64,000 nucleotides of DNA from Microsaccharimonas sp964523145 (GCA_964523145.1 CAZFYB010000005.1:15682-79681), one strand, 5' to 3'. Shown: positions 9,325 to 18,125, counted from the stretch's first letter. A program made the numbers and translations. Notes: generated by a model from the sequence alone, not told the origin.

Positions 9325-9878
9325 TACAAAGTCAGGATTTCTTTTTCTTTATCTTTAAAGAGTGAATCTAGCTGAGCATTATTAGTAGCGACAAATTCAT
9401 CGATTGTTTTTTCGATACGCTTTAAATCGTCCTCAGAAAGCTCTTTGGCATCTTTTAAGCGCTTGGCATCTTTTTGCGCATCTTGGCGAATATTACGCAA
9501 AGTGATGCGCGCTTCTTCAACCTTTTCAGAGGTTTGCTTAACTATTTGCTTGCGGCGTTCTTCGGTCAGTGGCGGAATCGGCACACGCACTAATCGCCCG
9601 TCATCGCTTGGGTTTAGGCCCATTGCTTGCTCATTTCGAATCGCGGCAACGATATTTTGTAAGTTACCTGGATCAAACGGAGTCACCGTTAATAGTTGCG
9701 CCTCAGGTGCGGTTACGTTCGCAACTTGATTCAGCGGCACTTTATTTCCGTATGCTTCAACCTGAATGCTATCAAGCATAGTGGGGTGTGCGCGGCCAGT
9801 ACGAACCTTTCGCAACTCATCGCTAAAGTGCGCGACAGCCTGGCTAAAACGGTCTTCATATTGTTTCGTATTAAACAT
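9324..9878 (-). CDS. frr: Ribosome recycling factor
   Basis: A 184-residue protein with the L-shaped RRF layout: a three-helix bundle with an inserted beta domain. The VRTGRAHPTMLD stretch and the PIPPLTEERRK motif are characteristic. With EF-G it splits post-termination ribosomes. The start at MFNTKQYEDRF was chosen over longer upstream options because it fits family length and has a GAAAGAGAG site before the ATG. A minus-strand TATAAT at 9904-9909 gives a leader of about 25 nt. It begins the frr-uppS-rseP-CPBP-proS operon. Confidence 0.95.
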   Translation of the reverse strand: MFNTKQYEDRFSQAVAHFSDELRKVRTGRAHPTMLDSIQVEAYGNKVPLNQVANVTAPEAQLLTVTPFDPGNLQNIVAAIRNEQAMGLNPSDDGRLVRVPIPPLTEERRKQIVKQTSEKVEEARITLRNIRQDAQKDAKRLKDAKELSEDDLKRIEKTIDEFVATNNAQLDSLFKDKEKEILTL

Positions 9879-9937
9879 AAGTCTCTCTTTCTTAACAGTA
9901 TTCATTATATCAGGTTCGGTATCCCCGTTATAAGATA

Positions 9938-9966
9938 TTGCACATTTTAATGTAAAATTGTATAAT
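9938..9966 (+). promoter_or_regulatory. Consensus promoter giving a leaderless mRNA
   Basis: TTGCAC, a 17-bp spacer and TATAAT lie directly upstream of the ATG at 9976. The -10 ends 9 nt before that ATG, so transcription should begin within a few bases of the start codon. It faces the divergent frr promoter. Confidence 0.85.
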
Positions 9967-9975
9967 ATATCACAC

Positions 9976-11043
9976 ATGAAAAAGAAATCTGCCTCGGGGC
10001 CCATGGAGTCCCCTCGCTTTATCTACCAACCACACACCATTGATACCCTTGCAATGGCCACAGAGCGTCTGGACTCGATCAATGAAGACTACCACCAGCT
10101 GTCTGTTGATCAAAACCCTCACTTAAACACACACCCCTATGAAGGTGCGGTGTTATTCACGATTGACGAACGCCCTGCCGATCGCGCTTCGGCTATTCTT
10201 CATGCACCTGCATATGGCCTATGGAACGACCCGCGGCTTGATTTTTTCAAAGACTCTATTGAGCGCCGAAGAGTTATATTGAGCCAAACCGCCCTTGGTA
10301 AAGCGATCGCCGAAACAGTACCCACCTTTCATTCGAGTAAAATGAACCCCGAGCAACAGATAATTTGGGCGCGGCCTATTGTTGATGGCGACACAACTAC
10401 CGGTGCCGTGCAACTTGCGTATACCATTAATCAGGACCCCGAGTGGAACTACCCCACTAATGATGAAGTTGAAAACATCTGGAGTAAACACGAACGTAGC
10501 ATGAATGAAGTTGCCCGAGCACTTTCGCAACTTGCGCTACGGACCGGGTCGCTATCACGAAGCCTCGAAATTGCACCACCTGTCACCCCGAACGCATTTA
10601 TTGTTCATTGGGATATTCAAAACTCAGCTAAAGACGCTCTGACCGACCGCTATGCCCAAATGGCCGCCTATTTAGAGATATGGAAGGCGCACCGTAAAGA
10701 GCTTACCGACCAGTTAAACGCAACCGTGCTTGATCGTGGTGATGGTGAACACATTATTATTCCTATTACCACCGACCTTAACGACCCAGCACGTGTTCGT
10801 ACCTTTGGAAAACGAACAATTCCTGATTTCGTTACGGCACTCACCGCTGAACATGACCGTGTTGCGCAATCTTTTGCTCCGGATATCTTTCCTAAAATGC
10901 ATGTAGGTGTTGGTATCGGCAATATCGAAAAGGGTGAAAACAACAATCCCACAGGACAAGTCCTATGGGATGTTATGAAACTGAGCCGGGCAGAAGATTA
11001 TTCTGTCGCCTACACTGAGGCAGCTCGAAACATGTTGTTTTAG
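9976..11043 (+). CDS. Hypothetical protein with cyclase-like C-terminal half
   Basis: A 355-residue soluble protein that I do not recognise as a named family. Residues 1-195 form an undefined domain. The part from about 205 (FIVHWDIQNSAKDALTDRY) through VLDRGDGEHIIIPI to HVGVGIGNIEKG resembles the order of motifs in class III nucleotidyl cyclase folds: a D-I-x-x-S segment, a GDG turn, then a glycine-rich G-x-G-x-I-x-x-G strand. The similarity was judged by eye and is weak. It stands alone, has a consensus leaderless promoter, and its end overlaps the end of tsf by 4 nt (convergent). Confidence 0.75.
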   Translation: MKKKSASGPMESPRFIYQPHTIDTLAMATERLDSINEDYHQLSVDQNPHLNTHPYEGAVLFTIDERPADRASAILHAPAYGLWNDPRLDFFKDSIERRRVILSQTALGKAIAETVPTFHSSKMNPEQQIIWARPIVDGDTTTGAVQLAYTINQDPEWNYPTNDEVENIWSKHERSMNEVARALSQLALRTGSLSRSLEIAPPVTPNAFIVHWDIQNSAKDALTDRYAQMAAYLEIWKAHRKELTDQLNATVLDRGDGEHIIIPITTDLNDPARVRTFGKRTIPDFVTALTAEHDRVAQSFAPDIFPKMHVGVGIGNIEKGENNNPTGQVLWDVMKLSRAEDYSVAYTEAARNMLF

Positions 11044-11636
11044 TCGTTTACGCCGAGTTCAATGCGCTTGAAACGGCGAATAACAATGTTTTCACCGGTT
11101 TTTGCGATGTTCTCTTTAAGGAAATCAGCAACAGTTTGTGAATCGTTCATAATGTACGCTTGGTTCAATAGAACTTTATCAGCAAAGTGCTTTTTCACTT
11201 GGCCTTCAACAATTTTTTCAGCCATTTCAGCTGGCTTGCTTTTTAGGGCTTCGCTTTCAAGTGCTTCTTTACGAACACGCTCTAGTTCTTCGGCTGGAAT
11301 ATCAGCTTCAGAAACGTAAACTGGGTTCATTGAAGCAACCTGTAGTGCGATGTAGTGAGCAAACTCTTTAAACCCATCGGTGCGTGCAACGAAGTCGGTT
11401 TCACAGTTTACTTCTACAAGAACACCGATACGGCCACCGTGTACGTAGCTATCGATAACGCCTTCAAGTGCTTCACGGTCAGCCTTCTTTTCAGCTTTCG
11501 TGAGGCCTTTTTTGCGCATCGCTTCGAGTGCTTTATCAAAGTCACCTTCTGCTTCTACAAGCGCTACCTTAGCGTCAGTTAAACCAACGCCGGTAAGTTC
11601 TTTTAATTTTCGAATGTCGTCAATTGATACTGCCAT
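11040..11636 (-). CDS. tsf: Elongation factor Ts
   Basis: A 198-residue nucleotide-exchange factor for EF-Tu. The N-terminal UBA-like domain (1-45, with the TGVGLTDAK motif) is followed by the core containing CETDFVAR. The length matches short EF-Ts forms with a single core repeat rather than the roughly 280-residue form of E. coli. It follows rpsB in the usual rpsB-tsf pair. Confidence 0.95.
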   Translation of the reverse strand: MAVSIDDIRKLKELTGVGLTDAKVALVEAEGDFDKALEAMRKKGLTKAEKKADREALEGVIDSYVHGGRIGVLVEVNCETDFVARTDGFKEFAHYIALQVASMNPVYVSEADIPAEELERVRKEALESEALKSKPAEMAEKIVEGQVKKHFADKVLLNQAYIMNDSQTVADFLKENIAKTGENIVIRRFKRIELGVND

Positions 11637-11641
11637 AATTA

Positions 11642-12358
11642 TTAGGCCTCCTCACCCTTATCTTTCTTTGTCACACCCTTACCTTCAGCAACTGCTGCAG
11701 CAACGTATTCAAGAATTGTTTGAACACCCTTAATGGCGTCATCGTTTCCTGGAATAACGTAGTCTACGAGGCTTGGGTCGGCGTTTGTGTCTACTAAAGC
11801 AACAACTGGTACGCCCAATGTTTTCGCTTCAGCAATTGCGTTGAGGTCACCATTTACGTCAATAATAAACAGTGCACCTGGTTTACCGCTCAGGTCTTTA
11901 ACACCACTGTACTTAAGGTTCAGTGCGTCAATTTCTTCTTGGAATCGTTGTACTTCAAGCTTGTTGTAACGCTTTTCAAGATCACCAGTTGCCATTCGCT
12001 TTTCAAGATCTTTTAGCTTCTTGATTTGTGCAGAAATAGTTGCAACGTTTGTGAGTGTCCCACCTAACCAACGTTCGGTCATGTATGGCTGGCCAAGTTC
12101 TTCGGCAGTCTTTTTCACCAAGTCTTTGGTTTGCTTTTTTGTGGCAACAAACAGAATTGGCTTACCAGCTGCAGCTATTTTAGTAAGGAAAGGCAATGCC
12201 TTTTCCAAACCTTCAACAGTTTTCGTTAAGTCAATGATGTGGCTATCTTGACGCTTGCTGTGAATGTATGGCGCCATTTTAGGGTGCCAACGGCTCGTCT
12301 TGTGTCCAAAGTGAACACCAGATTCGAGCAATTTCTTAATATCAACCTCTACGGCCAT
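11642..12358 (-). CDS. rpsB: 30S ribosomal protein S2
   Basis: A 238-residue S2 protein. The family start LLESGVHFGHKTSRWHPKM and the later LFIIDVNGDLNAIAEA and GVPVVALVDTNADP motifs are clear. It is an essential small-subunit protein that helps place S1-like proteins. It heads the rpsB-tsf operon and has a strong promoter followed by a leader of about 80 nt with a hairpin. Confidence 0.97.
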   Translation of the reverse strand: MAVEVDIKKLLESGVHFGHKTSRWHPKMAPYIHSKRQDSHIIDLTKTVEGLEKALPFLTKIAAAGKPILFVATKKQTKDLVKKTAEELGQPYMTERWLGGTLTNVATISAQIKKLKDLEKRMATGDLEKRYNKLEVQRFQEEIDALNLKYSGVKDLSGKPGALFIIDVNGDLNAIAEAKTLGVPVVALVDTNADPSLVDYVIPGNDDAIKGVQTILEYVAAAVAEGKGVTKKDKGEEA

Positions 12359-12440
12359 ATTGATGTACTCCTTTTGTCCTCACCCTCAGCCCTGATTGTG
12401 TCAGGAGTAATGCGGAGGGTTGTGTCGTTTAAAATATTAC
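12359..12440 (-). promoter_or_regulatory. Structured rpsB leader, possible S2 autoregulation
   Basis: From the predicted start near 12440 the RNA contains an inner stem CCTGA/TCAGG and an outer stem CCCTC/GAGGG just before the AAAGGAG ribosome site. Long structured rpsB leaders in other bacteria mediate repression by S2; here that is inference only. Confidence 0.5.
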
Positions 12441-12446
12441 CGACTT

Positions 12447-12475
12447 ATTATAACACCAGTGAGAAGTGAGGTCAA
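12447..12475 (-). promoter_or_regulatory. rpsB-tsf promoter
   Basis: On the minus strand TTGACC is followed by a 17-bp spacer and TATAAT, a near-consensus sigma-70-type promoter, as expected for a highly expressed ribosomal operon. Confidence 0.85.
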
Positions 12476-12504
12476 TGATGCAGTTAGCAAGAACAGCTCG
12501 CCGC

Positions 12505-13017
12505 TTAAATCTCCACTTGCCTTCGCAAAATCGCACTCTTCACTACTCGTGACAATCCCAGCGCTCTTTGTACGTCAATATTATTCGTAAATTCTTCAGC
12601 GCTCACATGTGTGAATTGCCGCGCACCGATAACACCAATGTGGCCGAGTGCTGAATCAAGGTGCGCTTTTACTTGTTCGGTCAAAAACGCTTCGTCAAAC
12701 GTTTCGGCAATATCGTGGTCAACCTTGATATCGTCCACTACTTTCATTATTTCATCGTACCGATCACCGGTATATTCAGCTCGCTCATTGATAGTTCGGC
12801 GCAAGTTATCTGCATCCTCCCAAAAACCTTCAACAATCCTATAGGCTCGAATGTCTTTTGATTTTTCCGCCTGTGCCAAATACGCTTCAGCTAATGCGTC
12901 ATAGTTATCTACCCGCTCTCGTACTTCATCTTCAGTAAGCGCCATTAAATGCGCTTTGTGTACGTCTGCTACTCGGCTATCGTCTTCATGTGGTGAGTGC
13001 GGTGTTTCAAATGTCAT
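12505..13017 (-). CDS. Hypothetical acidic helical protein
   Basis: A 170-residue cytoplasmic protein with no signal peptide or membrane helix. It is rich in Asp and Glu and predicted mostly helical, and I do not recognise a family. The start MTFETPHSPHEDD was chosen because upstream codons in the same frame are AT-rich and encode an unlikely hydrophobic stretch, and an AAGGTG site with TAATAT lies just before this ATG. It is monocistronic, divergent from the small peptide gene at 13141. Confidence 0.7.
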   Translation of the reverse strand: MTFETPHSPHEDDSRVADVHKAHLMALTEDEVRERVDNYDALAEAYLAQAEKSKDIRAYRIVEGFWEDADNLRRTINERAEYTGDRYDEIMKVVDDIKVDHDIAETFDEAFLTEQVKAHLDSALGHIGVIGARQFTHVSAEEFTNNIDVQRALGLSRVVKSAILRRQVEI

Positions 13018-13140
13018 AGTTGCTATATTACACCTTATATAAAATATTCCAAAATATGATATAATATAGATAATCACCGCGTGATTGTTCGTTTCACTAT
13101 CCTCATGCTCGCCACCTCGTTGAAAGAAGGGCTTTTACCC

Positions 13141-13257
13141 ATGGCAAACTCATACAACCAACCGCCCGCTCAGGTATGGGGCCCCGAGGGCGACCCCAAC
13201 TGCCGGTGCAACACCAGTAGCAAGCCGGATGACTGTCCGGTACACCCCTCGCATTAA
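13141..13257 (+). CDS. Small Cys-rich peptide, 38 residues
   Basis: An ATG at 13141 opens a 38-codon frame ending TAA at 13255-13257. The peptide has the motif NCRCN and a third cysteine in DDCPVHPSH, plus two C-terminal histidines, so it could hold a metal. The codons are much richer in G+C than the neighbours. A TATAAT at 13060-13065 gives a leader of about 70 nt with a small ATCAC/GTGAT hairpin, an AGAAGGG site precedes the ATG, and a clear terminator follows at 13301. The dedicated promoter, frame and terminator support a real gene. Function unknown. Confidence 0.6.
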   Translation: MANSYNQPPAQVWGPEGDPNCRCNTSSKPDDCPVHPSH

Positions 13258-13300
13258 CCGCACGGAGCGCTCAGAGCTTGAGTCGAAGGAGAAACTCTAT

Positions 13301-13330
13301 AGGCCGCATCATATCGATGCGGCCTTTCCC
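13301..13330 (+). terminator. Terminator of the 38-residue peptide gene
   Basis: Arms AGGCCGCATC and GATGCGGCCT with a 5-nt loop form a perfect 10-bp stem followed by TTCCCTTT. Confidence 0.85.
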
Positions 13331-13331
13331 T

Positions 13332-13360
13332 TTGACAAATCGCTCCAAAACAGATACAAT
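13332..13360 (+). promoter_or_regulatory. rpmE2 promoter, leaderless
   Basis: TTGACA, a 17-bp spacer and TACAAT; the -10 ends 10 nt before the ATG at 13371. Transcription should start 3-4 nt before the start codon. Confidence 0.88.
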
Positions 13361-13370
13361 AATTCAGATT

Positions 13371-13697
13371 ATGAAAAGCAACCTACACCCAACCGATTAT
13401 CGCCCAGTCGTATTTAGCGACGATGTGGCCGGTTTTGCCTTTTTGACCCAGTCAACCGCGCAGACCACCGAAACTATTAAATGGGAAGACGGCAACGAAT
13501 ACCCATTGGTAAAAATGCACATCTCGAGTGCTTCTCACCCATTCTTCACCGGTGAAGAAAAGATTATCGACACCGAAGGCCGCGTTGACCGCTTCAAAAA
13601 CCGTGCTGCCGCTGCCGATGCGCGCAAAGCCGAACTTGCAAATAAAGCGAAAAAAGCTGCTGCAAACAAAAGCAAAAAAGTCTCTACAGACCAATAG
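13371..13697 (+). CDS. rpmE2: 50S ribosomal protein L31 type B
   Basis: A 108-residue L31. The type B pattern is clear: HPTDYRPVVF near the start, the WEDGNEYPLV segment and SSASHPFFTG, with no zinc-binding cysteines. The usual protein is about 85 residues; here a Lys/Ala-rich tail of about 30 residues (79-108) is added, probably for rRNA contact. The start was set at MKSNLHP from family alignment and the adjacent promoter. It precedes prfA and prmC, the common rpmE-prfA-prmC order, but has its own terminator. Confidence 0.95.
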   Translation: MKSNLHPTDYRPVVFSDDVAGFAFLTQSTAQTTETIKWEDGNEYPLVKMHISSASHPFFTGEEKIIDTEGRVDRFKNRAAAADARKAELANKAKKAAANKSKKVSTDQ

Positions 13698-13708
13698 CTT
13701 TTCTTATG

Positions 13709-13745
13709 AAAGAACCCTCTTGTATCTCTCGAGGGTTCTTTTTGT
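13709..13745 (+). terminator. rpmE2 terminator
   Basis: Arms AAAGAACCCTC and GAGGGTTCTTT flank an 11-nt loop and are followed by a T run. Confidence 0.9.
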
Positions 13746-13772
13746 TAGAATAAAGATATAAAAGGAGCCACT

Positions 13773-14843
13773 GTGCCAAAAATTTCACTCAACATCGATG
13801 AACTCACCACCGAGCAAAAAGAACTCGATGCTTTTTTGGCGCGTCCTGATGCATATAGCGACCCTGATTTCTCGAAAAAGAATAAACGGTTAATGGAGCT
13901 CCAAACTATCCTTGAAAAAGCCCACCTGCGTGAAACTCTTGAAACGCAGCTTATTGAGGCGAAAGAACTTATGGGTGGTAACGATGAACTCGCTGACTTG
14001 GCTAAGCTCGAAGCTAGTGATGCCGAAAAACAACTTGCTAAACTCGAAGAAGAACTTTTCCTCATGCTGGCGCCAAAAGACCCTAACGATGATAAAAACG
14101 TCATTGTTGAAATTCGAGCTGGTGCTGGGGGTGATGAAGCAAGCTTATTTGCCGCCGAACTGTTCCGTATGTACCTTCGCTACTGCGAAGCCCATAACCT
14201 CAAAACCGAAATCATTAGCGAAAGCGCCAACGATACCGGTGGCTATAAAGAAGTTATTTTTGGTGTTCGTGGTGATAGTCCATACTCACAACTGAAATAT
14301 GAGTCAGGTGTACACCGCGTGCAACGTGTACCGGCTACCGAAAGCCAAGGGCGTATCCACACGAGTACTATCACCGTAGCTGTGCTTCCGGAAGCTGAAG
14401 AAACCGATATTGAAATCGGGCCAAATGACCTTAAAGTCGATGTCTACCGCGCTGGTGGCCATGGCGGGCAATCAGTCAACACAACCGACTCTGCGGTGCG
14501 TATCACCCACCTTCCTTCTGGCCTCGTGGTGACCAACCAAGACGAAAAATCGCAAATTAAAAACAAAGAAAAAGCTATGAGCGTCCTTCGCTCTCGCCTG
14601 TTACAACAAAAAATTGACGCCGAAAATGCCAAGCTCGATGCCGAGCGCCGCGGGTTAATTGGTTCAGGTGATCGTTCGGAAAAAATCCGTACCTATAATT
14701 TCCCTCAAGACCGTATTACCGACCATCGTATTGGCTATTCGCGCTCTGCTATTCCACAAGCAATGAATGGGCAGATTGATGACATAATTGAGCACTTACA
14801 AGCATATGAACGAGAACTTGCCGTTAGCACCACTGACAATTAA
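13773..14843 (+). CDS. prfA: Peptide chain release factor 1
   Basis: A 356-residue class I release factor. The stop-codon recognition tripeptide PAT is at 187-189, which marks RF1 (reads UAA and UAG), and the GGQ catalytic motif is at 231-233. Translation starts at GTG, with AAAGGAG 7 nt upstream. The prmC start overlaps its end, so the factor and its methylase are translationally coupled. Confidence 0.97.
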   Translation: MPKISLNIDELTTEQKELDAFLARPDAYSDPDFSKKNKRLMELQTILEKAHLRETLETQLIEAKELMGGNDELADLAKLEASDAEKQLAKLEEELFLMLAPKDPNDDKNVIVEIRAGAGGDEASLFAAELFRMYLRYCEAHNLKTEIISESANDTGGYKEVIFGVRGDSPYSQLKYESGVHRVQRVPATESQGRIHTSTITVAVLPEAEETDIEIGPNDLKVDVYRAGGHGGQSVNTTDSAVRITHLPSGLVVTNQDEKSQIKNKEKAMSVLRSRLLQQKIDAENAKLDAERRGLIGSGDRSEKIRTYNFPQDRITDHRIGYSRSAIPQAMNGQIDDIIEHLQAYERELAVSTTDN

Positions 14844-15663
14844 GGATTGGCTTGAGGACGCCACGCGTCAGCTTGTTTTTGAAGGTATCCCTTCGGCGCG
14901 GCTCGATGCTGAGCTATTACTTTCCCACACCCTTCGCCAATCACGTACCTGGCTGTACGGACATAACGATGAGATCCTTGATGATCGTACGCTCGAAATT
15001 GCCAGGGCTCGACTTGATTTACGCCTTGACCGCGTACCGGTTGCCTATATTATTGGCCACAAAGAGTTTTACGGTCGGCAATTTAAAGTAACCACCGCAA
15101 CCCTCATTCCCCGCCCTGAATCTGAAGCATTGATCGAGCTGCTCTCCCAGGCAGTGCCAAAAAACCTGGCTTTACTGACAGAAAAACCATTGCGATTGGT
15201 TGACGTTGGCACCGGGAGTGGCATTCTAGGTATTACTGCAAAGCTCGAATACCCCGAACTCGAGGTAACCCTCAGCGACACCAGCCGTCACGCCCTTAAA
15301 GTTGCTGAGCAAAATGCCAAAAGCTTGGATGCGCACGTTACCATCCTTCAAGGTAACCTTCTTGCCCAATACCCCTTTGTGGCTGATATTATTATCGCTA
15401 ACCTGCCGTACGTTGATAAAGAATGGGAACGTTCACCCGAAACCCAGCACGAACCAGCTGGTGCGCTCTTTGCCGCCCAACACGGCTTAGCACTTATCTA
15501 CGAACTGATTACTCAAACGAAAACCAAACTCGTTCAAGGTGGCAACCTTATCCTTGAAGCCGACCCTATGCAACATACAGCAATTATAAAAGCAGCCGCA
15601 CAAAGCGGTTTAGTCCATGTTGAAACAAACGACTACGGGATTCTTTTACAGAAACTTAAATAG
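14806..15663 (+). CDS. prmC: Release factor glutamine methyltransferase
   Basis: A 285-residue SAM-dependent methylase that modifies the GGQ glutamine of release factors. The SAM-binding motif DVGTGSG is at 133-139. The catalytic tetrapeptide reads NLPY (199-202) rather than the usual NPPY, so one proline is replaced. The ATG at 14806 lies inside prfA (38-nt overlap); a TTG 18 nt earlier is also possible. The gene runs into the convergent membrane-protein gene with an 8-nt overlap. Confidence 0.94.
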   Translation: MNENLPLAPLTIKDWLEDATRQLVFEGIPSARLDAELLLSHTLRQSRTWLYGHNDEILDDRTLEIARARLDLRLDRVPVAYIIGHKEFYGRQFKVTTATLIPRPESEALIELLSQAVPKNLALLTEKPLRLVDVGTGSGILGITAKLEYPELEVTLSDTSRHALKVAEQNAKSLDAHVTILQGNLLAQYPFVADIIIANLPYVDKEWERSPETQHEPAGALFAAQHGLALIYELITQTKTKLVQGGNLILEADPMQHTAIIKAAAQSGLVHVETNDYGILLQKLK

Positions 15664-16456
15664 CCGTACCAACGCGGTTAAACACGAGGAGTAGTACTGC
15701 GATAACACTTATCGTGAACAGTAGCGGCAAAATTAAATCCGACATACGAATTTTTGAATGGTGATGGAAAGAGTCGTACGATTTATACGCCAAAAAGCTA
15801 ATAAGAGTCGTAATGATGGCTACCTGCGGTAACTGCAAACTTGGGACAAGTGGTAGCGAATATGCAATCGTCCAGTGATACGCCACCCAGGCAATCTCTG
15901 CCAGCACCAAACCCCACGCCAAGCTCAGGAAAAGCCCGTGCGTTTCATCATCATAAGAACTTAAAATATGACGTGCGGCTGTGTAGCCAATCAACCACAT
16001 ACCAATGACGACAACAGATACCGGCCAGTTAAACGAAATGGCGAATAGTGCCGAAGTACCCAACAATACCGCTGCACCCGCCTGAGCGGCGATGTACGTG
16101 CGTTTCGAACGTGGTTTGATAAACAGCAACCACACAATATAGACCGCCGTCAGCGCACCTAAAAGTACCAATTTTCGTGGTTCGTCAATTGCTGCAACGT
16201 TAATAGTGTACATGTGCAGCACAACGCTGACGCTGACGATAAAGTCGACCATGTTAGAGCGTAAGTTTGCCCACCAAAAACGAGGGCGAACAGCAAACAC
16301 TCGCCACTTACTCACCACAACCAAGGTAATAGCCAGCCCAACTGAGCCGGTAAAGTAAATGACTACCCCAACACCAACCGCGAGGCCGATATTTAGTACC
16401 ATGTAGATAAGTTCACTGAGGAATGAACGTTTGCGGACTAGTTTCAGTAACTCCAT
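15656..16456 (-). CDS. Hypothetical polytopic membrane protein
   Basis: A 266-residue hydrophobic protein with about seven to eight predicted helices and short polar loops (for example RPRFWWANLRSN near 57-68). A His-rich stretch SFHHHSK lies before the last helix. I do not recognise a family. TATACT ends 11 nt before the ATG and a short AAAAGG lies between. It stands between prmC (convergent) and the LCP gene upstream. Confidence 0.75.
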   Translation of the reverse strand: MELLKLVRKRSFLSELIYMVLNIGLAVGVGVVIYFTGSVGLAITLVVVSKWRVFAVRPRFWWANLRSNMVDFIVSVSVVLHMYTINVAAIDEPRKLVLLGALTAVYIVWLLFIKPRSKRTYIAAQAGAAVLLGTSALFAISFNWPVSVVVIGMWLIGYTAARHILSSYDDETHGLFLSLAWGLVLAEIAWVAYHWTIAYSLPLVPSLQLPQVAIITTLISFLAYKSYDSFHHHSKIRMSDLILPLLFTISVIAVLLLVFNRVGTAI

Positions 16457-16478
16457 ACGTGCCTTTTAGTATACCATG

Positions 16479-18125
16479 CTACTGCACGATAGACGCGTCA
16501 CCAATAATGATAACGAAATCAGTTTCTCCTACAACGCTGACCGGTGGCGCAGTGGTTTTAATGGTCACGTTGTACAGTTCTTTTAGCTTTGCGGCGGTAG
16601 CGGTTTTTTCAGGGTTCATTTGGTAAATTTCAATAGCAGCATAGGTTCCTTCGGGTGCGTTCGCTACTTCATCAATCATGAAGCCGGCATCTTCAAGTGT
16701 ATCGGCCAAAGTTTGGGCTACGCCCGCAGTTTCTGAACCGTTATACACCGAAACATGCGGCTCTTCTTTCACAAACGGATCACTGGTAAGGTTCTTTTGA
16801 ACGTAGGCGGCAATATCACTGTAGTTATACATACCGGCTACTGGTCGAACAATACTTTGGCCGTTAATACTATCGTTCGTTACGAGCATATTACCCTCTT
16901 CATTCAGGCTGAGTGAAATAATGCTCTCGGTTGGAATCTTTGTTCCCAGGTCCATAAGGGTACGGATTTCTTTTGTTTCAATGTTAGTGCGCAAGTTATT
17001 CCCCAGTGCATCAATCAGGCCAGTGACAGCGCCTAAGTTTGTCAGCGTGCCAGCACTCACCGCTTTTTCGCGGAGCGCCTTAATAATAAGCTGTTGGTTC
17101 TTTTCACGGTCGAAGTTACCTGCTGGTAATCCATAGCCGCCAGCAGCATTTCGAGCTCGAGCAAGCGCTAAGGCGTGCTCACCATCAAGGTGGGCTACTT
17201 CACCATTTTTATAGTTTACGTAGTAACAGGTGTAGTTACATTTCCAGTCAAAGTTTCGGTCAAGAATACCGCGTTCGTCAGAGCTTTGAATAGTCACATC
17301 AACACCACCGACTGCATTCACGGCATCTACCACAGCGGTAAAGTTCAGGTGTACATAATACTGAATATCAAGACCGGTAATCTCACCAACTTTTGCTTGT
17401 AATGCGGCCGCGCCGGCTGGTTCGTCACTCCCATCATCAGAAGCACAGAAATAAACAGCATTAATTTTACCCTGGTTGCCGACAGTACATGTTTCCTGGT
17501 AATCAACCCACATATCGCGCGGCAAGCTTAACATATACGCATCATTTTTCGTTTGATCGATACTGACTACCATAATCGAGTCGGTCAGGTTCGCGCCGCC
17601 GTGTTCACCACCTTCATCATCTTCGGCTGTACCAAATACTAAAAAGTTACTTCGGCCATTAGCGTCTTGCTTTAGCGGCTCATTTTGAACAATGTCAAAA
17701 AAGTTACCTTGGAACACATTATTACTTGCCAAGAGACCTTTGATAAATACATAGCCACCAATGCCGAGCAGAATAACAACAAGGGCAATCACCACCCATT
17801 TAATAATTCGGCGCACCTTGTTTTTCGGTTTTTTGTTTTTACGGTCACGTTTCGCCTGTTTTCGCTGTTTTTTGGCTGTTTTTTTATCTCGCGGATCTAA
17901 AACGTCAATTTCACGCAGTGAATCATCAATATCAGTCCGACCATCAATAACCTTGCCCCTACGAGGGGTTCCGAGCATTTCCGCTCCAGCATTACCGCCA
18001 GTATGAAGGGTACGATCAATAGGCTTTACGGCTGCATTAGGGTTTTTTACCCCGTGCAACTCGCCTAATTGGTTACCAGGCCGACGGGGTATAAACCCAT
18101 CTATCGATGACTTGTTATTATTCAT
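16479..18125 (-). CDS. LytR-CpsA-Psr (LCP) family protein
   Basis: A 548-residue type II membrane protein. A basic cytoplasmic tail (1-107, with many Lys/Arg at 80-106) leads to one membrane helix (108-130) and the LCP catalytic domain (about 155-395, with DSIMVVSID and LSLPRDMWV). A C-terminal LytR_C-like domain (about 440-530, VSVYNGSETAGVA) follows. LCP enzymes attach wall polymers carried on undecaprenyl phosphate to peptidoglycan. It fits the Gram-positive-like envelope and the nearby uppS and lepB. A TATAAT lies 13 nt before the ATG. Confidence 0.93.
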   Translation of the reverse strand: MNNNKSSIDGFIPRRPGNQLGELHGVKNPNAAVKPIDRTLHTGGNAGAEMLGTPRRGKVIDGRTDIDDSLREIDVLDPRDKKTAKKQRKQAKRDRKNKKPKNKVRRIIKWVVIALVVILLGIGGYVFIKGLLASNNVFQGNFFDIVQNEPLKQDANGRSNFLVFGTAEDDEGGEHGGANLTDSIMVVSIDQTKNDAYMLSLPRDMWVDYQETCTVGNQGKINAVYFCASDDGSDEPAGAAALQAKVGEITGLDIQYYVHLNFTAVVDAVNAVGGVDVTIQSSDERGILDRNFDWKCNYTCYYVNYKNGEVAHLDGEHALALARARNAAGGYGLPAGNFDREKNQQLIIKALREKAVSAGTLTNLGAVTGLIDALGNNLRTNIETKEIRTLMDLGTKIPTESIISLSLNEEGNMLVTNDSINGQSIVRPVAGMYNYSDIAAYVQKNLTSDPFVKEEPHVSVYNGSETAGVAQTLADTLEDAGFMIDEVANAPEGTYAAIEIYQMNPEKTATAAKLKELYNVTIKTTAPPVSVVGETDFVIIIGDASIVQ

